A DNA stretch of 64,000 bases from Sediminibacillus terrae (lineage in GTDB: Bacteria; Bacillota; Bacilli; Bacillales; Amphibacillaceae), in assembly GCF_009602435.1 (NCBI RefSeq), contig NZ_VZDQ01000023.1, forward strand, positions 248,001-312,000. Direction: 5' to 3'. This document shows, in pieces, positions 8,457 through 16,376 of the stretch. The notes beneath the pieces were generated by a model. It did no database searches. It was given only the letters and a program-made list of their open reading frames with translations, and had not been told where the DNA came from. How positions within the stretch are numbered: the stretch's first letter is position 1; each line of letters begins with the position of its first letter. The position numbers and the translations under genes were made by a program.

Positions 8457-9413
8457 TTGGCTGAAAGCAGAAGAGCTAAAAAAACGGGAAAGTCGAAACG
8501 CTGGTGGAAAATTCTACTGGCTGTCATTGCGGTAGTCGTTATTGGCGTGGGTGTCTACGCTTTTTCTATATATCATAATGCTAAACAAACGGTTGAGGAG
8601 CAAATGCACAAGCCGGTCGACTCAATCGATACTTCAGTCGGCAAAAAAAAGGTGAAAGACAACGAACCTTTGAATGTCCTCCTTCTGGGTGTAGACGAAC
8701 GTTCTGGAGATTCCGGCCGATCAGATGCCCTGATGGTTTTATCGCTTGATCCAGAAGACGATAGCATGAATCTGGTTAGCATTCCCCGTGATACTCGTAC
8801 GGAAATAGTGGGGAAAGGGTACGAGGATAAAATCAATCATGCGTATGCCTATGGTGGAACAGACATGTCGATCAACACAGTGGAAAACCTGCTGGATATC
8901 GAACTTGATTATTATGTGAAAATGAATATGGAAGGTTTGTCTGAAATGGTAGATGCAGTTGGCGGCATCACGGTAGATAACAAGACTGACTGGATCGACG
9001 AGGGCTATTATAAAAAAGGCTATCATTACGAAGAAGGCAAAATCGAACTAGATGGGGCCAAAACAATGGGCTTTGTCAGAATGCGTCATTTTGACAGCGA
9101 CTTTGCCAGAACAGGTCGTCAACGGCAAGTATTCCAAGCAATTGTCGATAAAGGCGCCAGTGTAGCTTCCGTGAACAAAATCGATGATATGATCGATGTC
9201 CTCGGGAATAACATGGAAACCAATATGGATTTCAGTGACATGAAAAATCTGATGATGAACTATCGGGACACCAGGAAAAATGTTGTCAGCTATCAAATGG
9301 AAGGCGAAGGCACTTATATCACGAATTCAAGCGGTCAGGATGTGTATTATTTGGTCGTATCCGATGATGAGATTCAAAAGGTGCACGATATGATAAAGAA
9401 AGCGAAATCTTGA
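8457..9413 (+). CDS. LytR-CpsA-Psr (LCP) family cell-wall ligase
   Basis: A 318-residue membrane-anchored enzyme of the LCP family, which transfers anionic glycopolymers such as wall teichoic acid from lipid carriers to peptidoglycan. A short basic cytoplasmic tail is followed by one transmembrane helix (ILLAVIAVVVIGVGVYAF, about residues 20-37) and an extracellular catalytic domain. Motifs seen are LLLGVDERSGDSGRSDALM (the conserved acidic and Arg residues), SIPRDTR (Arg ligands of the polyprenyl phosphate), NHAYAYGG, and RMRHFDSDFARTGRQRQV. The best start is TTG, with GGGGTG seven bases ahead; an in-frame ATG five codons earlier has no site. A Rho-independent terminator follows, so it is monocistronic. 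TagT/TagU/TagV paralogue identity is not resolvable. Confidence 0.9.
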   Translation: MAESRRAKKTGKSKRWWKILLAVIAVVVIGVGVYAFSIYHNAKQTVEEQMHKPVDSIDTSVGKKKVKDNEPLNVLLLGVDERSGDSGRSDALMVLSLDPEDDSMNLVSIPRDTRTEIVGKGYEDKINHAYAYGGTDMSINTVENLLDIELDYYVKMNMEGLSEMVDAVGGITVDNKTDWIDEGYYKKGYHYEEGKIELDGAKTMGFVRMRHFDSDFARTGRQRQVFQAIVDKGASVASVNKIDDMIDVLGNNMETNMDFSDMKNLMMNYRDTRKNVVSYQMEGEGTYITNSSGQDVYYLVVSDDEIQKVHDMIKKAKS

Positions 9414-9421
9414 TAAGTGGG

Positions 9422-9466
9422 CAAAACCCAGGGGGCTAAGTGAAAAACCTCCTGGGTTTTGTTTAT
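9422..9466 (+). terminator. Terminator of the LCP gene
   Basis: AAAACCCAGGGGG pairs with CCTCCTGGGTTTT (one G-T pair) and is followed by T-rich sequence. Confidence 0.85.
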
Positions 9467-9496
9467 TTGAAATCCGTTCTGTATTATTCTCTTTAA

Positions 9497-9676
9497 GTCC
9501 AGCACCATGTTGCATTATGGCTCTTTCCCCTAGAGGAATGTGAGGAGTTCACCAGCAGCCCGGAAGGAGACAAAAATTGCAATTATTGTGAATGGACTCT
9601 TTTCGCTTCTGATGACAGCGTTCTTTATCCCATCGTAAAACATTCAACGGGTAAAACATTTGGTCACGGGGAATAG
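9497..9676 (+). pseudogene. Start-less cysteine-containing frame, possible gene remnant
   Basis: Between the LCP terminator and the next gene one frame stays open for 59 codons but has no ATG, GTG or TTG. Its translation has protein-like character with spaced cysteines: EECEEFTSSPEGDKNC, then NYCEWTL and a tail ending STGKTFGHGE. The Cys-x2-Cys spacing (CNYC) suggests a former zinc-binding small protein. An upstream TAA closes the frame. Because no initiation codon remains, I read it as a degraded gene or a coincidence. The rest of this spacer shows nothing else. Confidence 0.3.
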
Positions 9677-9716
9677 TTTAACTAGATGCTGACTCGGAAT
9701 GGAAAGGATGGATCAG

Positions 9717-10133
9717 ATGTACAAGAAAGTCAACGAACTCATTACCCTGCTGGAAAACAGCGGGAAATGTGAAGTGAAATTGATCAACCGGGAAAAACAC
9801 AACTATGGTATTGAAACAACGACAAAGCTGCCATGGAAGCGGCATTCCAAGCGTTTCGGAAAAATCCATGCGGGGGAAAATCGATTGCGGATCGATTTGG
9901 AAGTTCCGGAGAATTCTATCCCTATGGAGGAAATAAACAATGCAATTAAATTGCCGCACCGGGAGTATTTGTCCCATCTACGCACCTCTCATTTCGGACT
10001 TACACAACATGAAAAGGGATATGATACGGTTATCATTCAAATCTACCGTAAGGAGTTAGACGATTATTCTTTTGAGGACGAACCCTTCGCCTCTTTTGTC
10101 AATAAAGTGATTGAAGTGAATACAGCAAAATAA
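9717..10133 (+). CDS. Hypothetical 138-residue protein
   Basis: I do not recognise this protein. It is soluble and charged, begins with a helix (KKVNELITLLENSGKCEVKLI), continues with basic beta-like sequence (KLPWKRHSKRFGKIHAGENRLRIDL), and ends in a mixed region (TVIIQIYRKELDDYSFEDEPFASFVNKVIEV). No cysteine pair, signal or membrane helix. The ATG selected has AAAGGAT eight bases upstream; two in-frame ATGs just before overlap that site. Its terminator belongs to a dispersed hairpin family found three more times in the window. It faces the antiporter gene convergently. Confidence 0.6.
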   Translation: MYKKVNELITLLENSGKCEVKLINREKHNYGIETTTKLPWKRHSKRFGKIHAGENRLRIDLEVPENSIPMEEINNAIKLPHREYLSHLRTSHFGLTQHEKGYDTVIIQIYRKELDDYSFEDEPFASFVNKVIEVNTAK

Positions 10134-10160
10134 AGTGGAACGACGCAATAATGGCCAAGC

Positions 10161-10214
10161 CAAAAACCGGACGTTAATTCGAAATCCTGTTCATTCGGAC
10201 TCGTCCGGTTTTTT
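10161..10214. terminator. Dispersed-family terminator, copy 1
   Basis: Outer stem AAAAACCGGACG with CGTCCGGTTTTT and an inner ATTCGAAAT / ATTCGGA stem, with A and T tracts on both sides. Similar hairpins occur at 36751, 52701 and 60252. It separates two convergent genes. Confidence 0.8.
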
Positions 10215-10296
10215 ATATGAATTGACTTTGACAAATAATAGCATTCTTACATTCTCACATGAATGGTGAAAATACACCACGTGTGCAAGGTAAAAG

Positions 10297-10412
10297 GTGA
10301 TTCCCTCTCCGCGGGCATGGATTCAGCGTACTGTCAAAGAAAGCCGCCTTACCAAGTGGAGCTTGATTCCGCGCTGTTCCCGCCTGCTTCTATGTCCTTT
10401 GCATCGGGACTT
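10297..10412 (+). repeat. GC-rich palindromic repeat, partial copy
   Basis: Starts CTCTCCGCGGGCATGG and contains CTTACCAAGTGGAGCTTG and CGCGCTGTTCCCGCCTG. This aligns with the second palindrome of the composite repeat at 57 kb, in the same orientation, but diverged and truncated just before the antiporter stop codon. Confidence 0.6.
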
Positions 10413-10413
10413 T

Positions 10414-11649
10414 TTATTCTTTCGAATCGGCGCCCGACAGACCGAGCTTTTTGATCAATGGTTTGATGGACAGGCCTTGCACGATCAAAGAAAACAAGAC
10501 AACCGAAAAGGTCAGTAACAGGACGGTGTCACGGCCGGCGAATTCGGTTGGCAAGCTGAGAGCAAGTGCAATCGACAAGCTGCCTCGCAAGCCGCCCCAG
10601 TTCAGCAGGATACGTTCTTTCCGGTTCAAATCTTTGACAGGCAGTGTACTGATATACAAAGCGATGATTCTACCCAGGATTACAAGGATGATTGCATATG
10701 CGATGATGTCCCACTGGTTATTGAAATCAATATTGCGGATCTCCAAACCAATCAACAAAAAGATGATCGAGTTGGCCACAAGGGTGATGACATCCCAGAA
10801 CGTATTGATGGTGACCCGCGTTTTTTCCGACATACCGATTTTCCCGCCATAGTCGGCGAACATAAAACCACCCGCAACCACTGCGATGACCCCGGAGACC
10901 TCCAAATGTTCCGCGATAAAATAGCTTCCGAAAAACAAGATGGCCGACAGGGCAATTTCAAATGGATAATCATCAAAAAAGCGGATGATTTGGGAGAACA
11001 CAAAACCAAGGATGACACCGACCAACACACCGCCGAGACTGAATTTCAGGAATAACAGGATGCCGCTGCCAAGCCCCTCCCAGCCTAATTCGATATAAGT
11101 AAGCAAATAGATCGACGAAATTTTGAACAAGACGACCGCAATCCCGTCGTTGAACAGCGATTCCCCTTCCATGACCGTGGATAACTTTTCCGAAACACCG
11201 AGTGACTTAAATATGGATACAACACTTATCGGATCTGTGGCACTCATCAAAGCGGCGAATGTGAAAGCGACCGCTATCGGCAATCCGATAACATAATGAG
11301 TGGATAAGCCGATCACGATAAAGGAAAGAAACGTACCGGCGAATGCCATGCCAAGTACGGCCCGCTTGTGCTGGTATAAATGGTGAAAGGGAAGTTTTAA
11401 CGTCGCATCTCCGAGTAGAATCGGCAAAAACAAAGATATGATGATTGCCTGGAACACTTCTGATTGAGTGATATATGCCTCTGCTTCGTCAATAAGCGGT
11501 ACATGTACGTTAATAATACCAAGAATTAAACCGACCAAAACGAGTGCAATTGTATAGGGCTGACCGATCTTTTTGGCAATTCCGATCACGGCGATCGAGA
11601 TAGCAAGCAGGATAAGGATTTGGATAAAAGTCTCGTTAAATTCATGCAT
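10414..11649 (-). CDS. NhaP-type Na+(K+)/H+ antiporter (CPA1 family)
   Basis: A 411-residue integral membrane cation:proton antiporter that would help keep cytoplasmic Na+ and pH in range. About 12 hydrophobic segments span the protein. The CPA1 signature GESLFNDGIAVVLF contains the Asn-Asp pair of the ion-binding site, preceded by SATDPISVV (Thr-Asp-Pro motif of the crossed helices) and followed by the WGGLRGSLSIALAL motif. There is no long cytoplasmic carboxy tail, unlike NhaK/NhaP proteins with TrkA-C domains. The start is an ATG with AGGAGG at ideal spacing. It is divergent from the S-box operon and appears monocistronic. Whether Na+, K+ or Li+ is exchanged cannot be read from sequence. 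Confidence 0.9.
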   Translation of the reverse strand: MHEFNETFIQILILLAISIAVIGIAKKIGQPYTIALVLVGLILGIINVHVPLIDEAEAYITQSEVFQAIIISLFLPILLGDATLKLPFHHLYQHKRAVLGMAFAGTFLSFIVIGLSTHYVIGLPIAVAFTFAALMSATDPISVVSIFKSLGVSEKLSTVMEGESLFNDGIAVVLFKISSIYLLTYIELGWEGLGSGILLFLKFSLGGVLVGVILGFVFSQIIRFFDDYPFEIALSAILFFGSYFIAEHLEVSGVIAVVAGGFMFADYGGKIGMSEKTRVTINTFWDVITLVANSIIFLLIGLEIRNIDFNNQWDIIAYAIILVILGRIIALYISTLPVKDLNRKERILLNWGGLRGSLSIALALSLPTEFAGRDTVLLLTFSVVLFSLIVQGLSIKPLIKKLGLSGADSKE

Positions 11650-11771
11650 CACGATTCCTCCTGGATTAAGTATATCTATATGTTTCTCAAAAACTGGGCA
11701 GATAAACCTGGCTGGAGTAAGTGCAGGGCACTTACAACAGACAGGACTATTCTGATTATTGCAAAAAGTGG

Positions 11772-11800
11772 TTGACATGGAAAGCCATTGGTATTATGAT
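11772..11800 (+). promoter_or_regulatory. Sigma-A promoter of the S-box operon
   Basis: Perfect TTGACA, a 17-base spacer and TATGAT lie about 20 bases upstream of the riboswitch. Confidence 0.85.
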
Positions 11801-11817
11801 AGGTGTCAAATTAAAAA

Positions 11818-11982
11818 TTCTTATCCAGAGAAGCCGAGGGAACTGGCCCATTGACGCTTCAGCAACCTCTGACCATTGTCAGAAAGGTGCTAATTCCAGC
11901 CAAGATCATTCTTGGGAGATAAGAGCGGATATCGGACGATGACAGCCCTCTTTTCTCATGTTGCGGAGAAGGGGGCTTTTTC
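11818..11982 (+). promoter_or_regulatory. SAM-I (S-box) riboswitch with terminator
   Basis: The aptamer (about 11818-11926) shows the S-box hallmarks: CTTATCCAGAGAAGCCGAGG, then CTTCAGCAACC, then AAGGTGCTAATTCCAGC, closed by GAGATAAGAG, which pairs with the opening CTTATC. It is followed by a terminator hairpin (AGCCCTCTTTTCTC with GAGAAGGGGGCT) and a T run at about 11943-11980. Known mechanism: high S-adenosylmethionine favours the terminator, so the downstream FMN reductase and monooxygenase are expressed when methionine or sulfur is short. Confidence 0.95.
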
Positions 11983-12049
11983 TAATGAAAAAATCCCTCT
12001 TTCCCCGAGTCGAAACGCAAGCCCATTTGGCAGAAAGGGAGAGATTATT

Positions 12050-12592
12050 TTGAGTGAAATCATTATTTTATCGGGAAGTCCTTCGGCCCAATCAGGAACC
12101 GACGCGGTTTTGAACTATTTAGGGGAGTCTTTGAGGCAAAAAGGGTTTTCCACCGTACACTTATCCGTAAAGGAGATCCCTCAGGTCGACTTGTTTGAAG
12201 GAAGGTATGACAGCCAGAGTGTAACGGAAGCGGCAGCGCTCATCCGGAAGGCGAAAGGCGCGATTGTCGGGTCTCCCGTTTATAAAGCAGCTTACTCAGG
12301 GGTTCTAAAGGCATTTCTGGACATATTGCCGCAGGATGTGTTGGAAGATACTCCGGTTTTGCCACTGATGACAGGCGGCAGTCCCTCCCATTTGCTGGCA
12401 TTGGAATATAGTCTGAAGCCGCTATTGGCGACATTGAAGGCACAGAATTTGAAAGGTGTTTATTTGTTGAACGAATGCATAGACAAACAGGATATCAATC
12501 AGCCGATTCACGATCCTGATTTAAACCAGCGATTAGAAAAGCAATTGGACTATTTTGTCCAGACGGTCAACAAGCAAAAACAGCCAATTTGA
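12050..12592 (+). CDS. NADPH-dependent FMN reductase (SsuE-like)
   Basis: A 180-residue flavodoxin-fold reductase that supplies reduced FMN to a partner monooxygenase. The phosphate-binding loop is visible near the start (ILSGSPSAQSGTDAVL) as is the conserved VGSPVYKAAYSGVLKAFLD segment that contacts the flavin. Length and motifs fit SsuE/MsuE. It starts at TTG with GGGAGAG eight bases ahead; the longer open frame upstream runs through the riboswitch terminator and is not coding. It is the first gene after the S-box and lies 30 bases from the monooxygenase gene, so the two probably work as a two-component oxygenase in sulfur scavenging. Confidence 0.85.
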   Translation: MSEIIILSGSPSAQSGTDAVLNYLGESLRQKGFSTVHLSVKEIPQVDLFEGRYDSQSVTEAAALIRKAKGAIVGSPVYKAAYSGVLKAFLDILPQDVLEDTPVLPLMTGGSPSHLLALEYSLKPLLATLKAQNLKGVYLLNECIDKQDINQPIHDPDLNQRLEKQLDYFVQTVNKQKQPI

Positions 12593-12621
12593 ACCAATAA
12601 AACAATAGGAGGAGAAAATCG

Positions 12622-14001
12622 ATGACGGATAAGCGGATATATTTGAATGCCTTTGATATGAATTGTGCGGGACACCAATCGCCAGGATTATGGACGCATC
12701 CGGACGACCAATCACACCGTTATAAGGACAGTGAATATTGGATAGAGCTGGCAAAGCTATTGGAAAAAGGGAATTTCGATGCTGTGTTTTTGGCTGATGT
12801 GCTAGGCACCTATGATGTTTACGAAAATTCTCGGGATGCGGCAGTAAGGCAGGGAGCCCAGTCGCCTGTGAACGATCCGTTGCTGGTCGTACCGCTCATG
12901 TCGGCCGTCACCAAGCATCTCGGTTTTGGCGTGACCGCTTCTGTCAGCCATGAACATCCCTATACCTTCGCCCGAAGAATGTCGACACTCGATCATTTGA
13001 CAAATGGAAGGGTGGGCTGGAATATCGTTACGTCTTATTTGAAAAGCGCAGCAGTCAACATGGGTTTGGAAGATCAGGTAAGTCATGATGAGCGGTATGA
13101 TATTGCAGAAGAGTATGTGGATGTTTGCTATAAGCTTTGGGAAGGCAGTTGGGAAGATGATGCAGTCCGTCTCGATAAAGAGAATGGCATCTATACCGAT
13201 CCGGAAAAGGTCCATGACATCCAGCATGAAGGAAAGTATTTCAAAGTGCCTGGCGCCCATTTGAGTGAACCTTCGCCACAGCGTACACCGGTTATTTATC
13301 AGGCGGGAGCTTCCAAGAAAGGCAGGGCCTTTGCAGCCAGGAATGCAGAGTGTGTCTTTATCGGAGCTCCAACCAAAGAGGCTGCCAGGAAGTCAGTCAA
13401 AAAGTTGCGAAAAGAGACTGAACTGGCTGGGCGGAATCCAGAGGATGTGAAAATTTTGACCATGTTCACTCCCATTGTAGGGCGCACAGAACAGGAGGCG
13501 AAGGAAAAGTACAACGATTATAAAAAACATATCAGCCATGAAGGGGCACTTGCCTTGTTTGGTGGATGGACCGGTATCGACCTTTCGCAGTATGGCCCTG
13601 ATGAAAGTTTGCGGTATGTTGAAAACAATGCCATCCAATCAGCAGTCGAAAACTTTACAAGGATTGATCCGAACAAACAATGGACAGTAGAAGAAATCAA
13701 AGAATTTATCGGGATCGGAGGTCTTGGCGCCTATGCAGTCGGCTCGCCCGAACAAATAGCCGATACGATGGAAGAATGGGTCAGAGAGGCTGGTATCGAT
13801 GGCTTCAATATTGCATATGCGATTACGCCGGGAACTTTCCGGGATTTCGTCGATTTGGTTGTTCCGATTTTACAAGATCGAGGCCTGATTCGCTCCAGCT
13901 ATGAAGGAGAAAGCTTGCGGGATAACCTTTTTGGAGCAGGACCGCGTCTTCTTGAAAACCACCCCGGGAAAAAGTACAGCAGGGCAACTCAAACTGTGTA
14001 A
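12622..14001 (+). CDS. FMN-dependent monooxygenase, NtaA/SnaA/DszA family (LLM class)
   Basis: A 459-residue bacterial-luciferase-like monooxygenase using FMNH2 from the neighbouring reductase. Family sequences are seen: LNAFDMNCAGHQSPGLWTHP at the amino end, FDAVFLADVLGTYDVY, ASVSHEHPYTFARRMSTLDHLTNGR with NIVTS (flavin site), and QAGASKKGRAFAARNAECVF. The closest functional relatives by context are the Bacillus YtnJ/CmoJ-type enzymes that open S-modified cysteines or other organosulfur compounds. The S-box ahead of the operon supports a sulfur substrate, but aminopolycarboxylate or sulfonate substrates are not excluded. AGGAGG precedes the ATG. A strong terminator closes the unit. Confidence 0.88.
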   Translation: MTDKRIYLNAFDMNCAGHQSPGLWTHPDDQSHRYKDSEYWIELAKLLEKGNFDAVFLADVLGTYDVYENSRDAAVRQGAQSPVNDPLLVVPLMSAVTKHLGFGVTASVSHEHPYTFARRMSTLDHLTNGRVGWNIVTSYLKSAAVNMGLEDQVSHDERYDIAEEYVDVCYKLWEGSWEDDAVRLDKENGIYTDPEKVHDIQHEGKYFKVPGAHLSEPSPQRTPVIYQAGASKKGRAFAARNAECVFIGAPTKEAARKSVKKLRKETELAGRNPEDVKILTMFTPIVGRTEQEAKEKYNDYKKHISHEGALALFGGWTGIDLSQYGPDESLRYVENNAIQSAVENFTRIDPNKQWTVEEIKEFIGIGGLGAYAVGSPEQIADTMEEWVREAGIDGFNIAYAITPGTFRDFVDLVVPILQDRGLIRSSYEGESLRDNLFGAGPRLLENHPGKKYSRATQTV

Positions 14002-14006
14002 CCAAG

Positions 14007-14046
14007 GATCGGAGAGGTGTACCCAGCCTCTCCGATTCTATTTTTA
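14007..14046 (+). terminator. Terminator of the S-box operon
   Basis: ATCGGAGAGG pairs with CCTCTCCGAT, followed by a T-rich tract. Confidence 0.85.
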
Positions 14047-14287
14047 AAAAAGGATGAATTTCCATAGGTGTCCGGTCGTTACTCCTGGAGGTCTTAAGCA
14101 AAACCTCTGTGTCATCCATTTCGAAGCTTTGCTTACGTTTGGCGAAGGACCGCGCGTTATTGATAATGCAGGTTGCCAAGGACGTGGAGAATCCGGGTTG
14201 TATTCTTTTAAACAGTGCTTGCGCTTTTAATCTGTCTTGCGTTAAAGTAGGTATAATTATGGAAAGCTGGTAAAGGAGAGCGATCAC

Positions 14288-15433
14288 ATGGGGAAACATT
14301 TTGATACGAAATCTGTTCATCTATCTGGCATACAGGAGAAAAAAATCAATAGCAAGACGACGCCGATTTACCAGACGTCAGCTTTTAAATTCAAAGACCT
14401 TGAAGATTTGGAGAATTTTTACCAAGGGAAGAATGATTATTTATATACGAGAGTCGGGAATCCGAATACCGATGAGCTAGGAGCTGCGGTGGCTCAGCTG
14501 GAAGGAGCGCCGAGAGGAGTAGCCGCTTCCTCGGGAACAGCTGCGATATTGGCTGGAATTCTTGCCGTTGCCAAGCAGGGGGACCATGTCATCGCGGCTG
14601 CTGATATTTACGGTGGTACATATCAACTGCTTGCCAATGAACTTCCGGACTTAGGAATCGAAGTGTCTTTTATCGACTTTTCCGATTGGGACAAAATCGC
14701 CGAATATGTCCGAAACAATACAAAGATGGTTTACTCGGAATCTGTTTCCAATCCGTTGTTGCGCAGAGAGGACATAGATGCGCTCGTTGCCCTGGCCAAG
14801 GACGCCCAGCTGGTCTTGATGATCGATAATACATTTGCCACACCTTACCTGTGCCGTCCCTATGAGCAGGGCGCCGATTTGGTTGTCCACAGTGCGACTA
14901 AATACATCGGCGGTCACAGTGACATTACAGCCGGTGTGCTTGTCGGTCACGAAGATTTAATTGAAAAAGCCAATCAAAAAATCGTGAATTTGGGCAGCAG
15001 TTTAAGTCCCTTCGAGGCCTGGCTCACCTGCCGCGGGTTGAAGACGTTGAGTGTAAGAATGGAACGGCATGTCACCAATGCACAAAAACTAGCCGATGCA
15101 TTGCAAAAGCATGAGGCAGTGGAAAAAGTATATTACCCGAAGGACGTATCACCGTTTGGAAATGGAGCCATCGTAACGATGGATATTACGGCTACCTGTG
15201 ATGTGGAAACATTCTTCCAATCGCTCGGCTGGATAAAAATCGTTCCTACATTGGCTGGGGTCGAAACCTCTGTATCCTATCCATTGGCTACGTCCCATCG
15301 AGCCCTTCCAGAAGAGACACAGAAACAATTGGGAATAACGGAAGGATTGATCCGGATATCTGTAGGAATTGAAGCGGCAGACGATATCATCGCAGGATTC
15401 AATCAGGCGTTGAATCAGGCCCGACGTAGTTGA
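14288..15433 (+). CDS. Transsulfuration-family PLP enzyme (cystathionine lyase/synthase or methionine gamma-lyase type)
   Basis: A 381-residue Cys/Met-metabolism PLP enzyme. Seen: the substrate-side YTRVGNPNTDELGAAVAQLEG region, SSGTAAILA (PLP phosphate loop), YGGTYQL, the Asp of MIDNTFATP that holds the pyridine nitrogen, and the Schiff-base Lys in VVHSATKYIGGHSD. The closing GVETSVSYPLATSHR is typical of MetB/MetC/MGL. Which of these reactions is catalysed cannot be told from these motifs. AAAGGAGAG precedes the ATG; a TATAAT lies about 30 bases upstream with no clear -35 and no S-box, so unlike the previous operon it seems to have separate control. Followed after 25 bases by a membrane protein gene. 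Confidence 0.88.
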   Translation: MGKHFDTKSVHLSGIQEKKINSKTTPIYQTSAFKFKDLEDLENFYQGKNDYLYTRVGNPNTDELGAAVAQLEGAPRGVAASSGTAAILAGILAVAKQGDHVIAAADIYGGTYQLLANELPDLGIEVSFIDFSDWDKIAEYVRNNTKMVYSESVSNPLLRREDIDALVALAKDAQLVLMIDNTFATPYLCRPYEQGADLVVHSATKYIGGHSDITAGVLVGHEDLIEKANQKIVNLGSSLSPFEAWLTCRGLKTLSVRMERHVTNAQKLADALQKHEAVEKVYYPKDVSPFGNGAIVTMDITATCDVETFFQSLGWIKIVPTLAGVETSVSYPLATSHRALPEETQKQLGITEGLIRISVGIEAADDIIAGFNQALNQARRS

Positions 15434-15458
15434 ACGGTAGAAAATAGGAGGAAAAAGT

Positions 15459-15848
15459 ATGAAGGAAGTCATTTTACTGCTGGCTGATATCGTCAACCGA
15501 ATCCATGATGTATTAATTGAACTATTCGGATTGACAATGACGGATAAACAACTGCATTTTTGGGTGATCGGCATTATCGGTATCTTTGCCTTTTTCATCG
15601 TCTACTTTTTCTTTAAATTGATCGCCAGCATGAAGTGGAGCATTACCATTCTTTCTTTTATTTACACATTCACCATGATGGTGGTGCTTGTTTTTGCAAT
15701 CGAAATTCAACAGGCTCTAACCGGCGGCGATATGGAATTTGCCGATGCGGTTGTAGGGCTTTGGGGATTCATCGTGTTTTTCCTCACTTATGTGGCGATT
15801 GCTTTAGTCATCCTGGCCTGTATAAAACTCTTACGCCGCAAAAAATAA
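15459..15848 (+). CDS. Small four-helix membrane protein, weakly VanZ-like
   Basis: A 129-residue integral membrane protein with four predicted helices (LHFWVIGIIGIFAFFIVYFF, ITILSFIYTFTMMVVLVFAI, VVGLWGFIVFFLTYVAIAL and a weaker first one). The stretch AIEIQQALTGGDMEFADAVV resembles the VanZ signature E-x-x-Q-x-x-x-x-G-R-x-x-x-x-D, with Glu, Gln and Asp kept. AGGAGG precedes the ATG. It sits 25 bases after the PLP enzyme gene and before a terminator, so it is probably cotranscribed with it, though no functional link is evident. A clearer VanZ-like pair lies convergently just beyond. Confidence 0.7.
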   Translation: MKEVILLLADIVNRIHDVLIELFGLTMTDKQLHFWVIGIIGIFAFFIVYFFFKLIASMKWSITILSFIYTFTMMVVLVFAIEIQQALTGGDMEFADAVVGLWGFIVFFLTYVAIALVILACIKLLRRKK

Positions 15849-15852
15849 TTCA

Positions 15853-15899
15853 TGAAAGCTGTCCTATCCGGCTAATGCCAAGGGGCAGCTTTTTTTGTG
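15853..15899 (+). terminator. Terminator after the small membrane protein gene
   Basis: AAAGCTG-T-CC pairs imperfectly with GGGGCAGCTTT, followed by seven T. Confidence 0.75.
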
Positions 15900-15978
15900 A
15901 TTTCATGTTCAGGCAGGAAAAATATATCAAGCTTCTCACACTGCGGAACGTGTCGGCACAGCCAAGAAAAGCTTGTTG

Positions 15979-16266
15979 TTAATGATCATTCTTTTGTCCT
16001 CTGCTGGATTGGATACTTTCCAGCAAAATCCACGCTGTGACCACCCCAGCCATATCTTTAACTAGATCTAACTGAGAAAAGGAACGTCCTGGTACATAAA
16101 ATTGATGAATTTCATCCACGAAAGCATAAACAATGGTTGCAGACATGGCAGCAAGGTCCGTCAGTGTGTTGTGACGTTTGTTGACTATCAACGCTGCTGC
16201 CAGGAGAAGGTAAAGAATGGCGAACTCTATAAAATGGAAAGCTTCCCATAGAAAGTTTATCACCAC
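15979..16266 (-). CDS. VanZ-like protein, carboxy-terminal part
   Basis: A 95-residue membrane protein with three hydrophobic segments and the VanZ signature DEIHQFYVPGRSFSQLDLVKDMAG (acidic, Gln, Gly-Arg and Asp positions intact). VanZ proteins are linked to teicoplanin tolerance and wall metabolism, with no defined reaction. Full-length relatives usually have one more amino-terminal helix; here that helix is encoded by a separate 38-codon frame just upstream, overlapping by seven bases in a different phase. This gene starts at GTG with a perfect AAGGAGG seven bases ahead, located inside the upstream frame, so independent initiation is likely rather than simple damage. Confidence 0.75.
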   Translation of the reverse strand: MVINFLWEAFHFIEFAILYLLLAAALIVNKRHNTLTDLAAMSATIVYAFVDEIHQFYVPGRSFSQLDLVKDMAGVVTAWILLESIQSSRGQKNDH

Positions 16267-16376
16267 GGCATAACCTCCTTGAAAAAGCGTACAATGGTTT
16301 CATGCGAGTAGCTTGATTGAATCCAGATCAACACAGCGTAAAGAATCGGAAGCAAGGTAATCAACAGCCTTTTCAT
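16260..16376 (-). CDS. VanZ-like protein, amino-terminal helix encoded separately
   Basis: A 38-residue frame starting MKRLLITLLPILYAVLIW and containing one hydrophobic helix then IQSSYSH, the usual amino-terminal sequence of VanZ-like proteins. It stops with TGA at the point where the GTG of the next frame begins (CCG-TGG-TGA against GTG-GTG-ATA). The two together would make one ordinary VanZ-like protein. Either this is a split gene with translational coupling, a frameshift in one protein, or a sequencing error. Its own Shine-Dalgarno (AAAGAG) is weak. Confidence 0.55.
   Translation of the reverse strand: MKRLLITLLPILYAVLIWIQSSYSHETIVRFFKEVMPW

Noticed and set aside
9596-9658. Possible 20-residue hydrophobic peptide after GGAAGGAG, considered as a type I toxin
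   Set aside because: It would need an ATT start and no antitoxin RNA promoter is evident opposite it.
12240-12754. Minus-strand frames over the FMN reductase and monooxygenase start
   Set aside because: Antisense to conserved coding sequence, no start sites.
13823-14320. Minus-strand 165-codon frame across the end of the monooxygenase gene and the following spacer
   Set aside because: The middle (FSTSLATCIINNARSFAKRK) looked protein-like, but the frame overlaps two real genes at its ends and has no start signal; I found no family.
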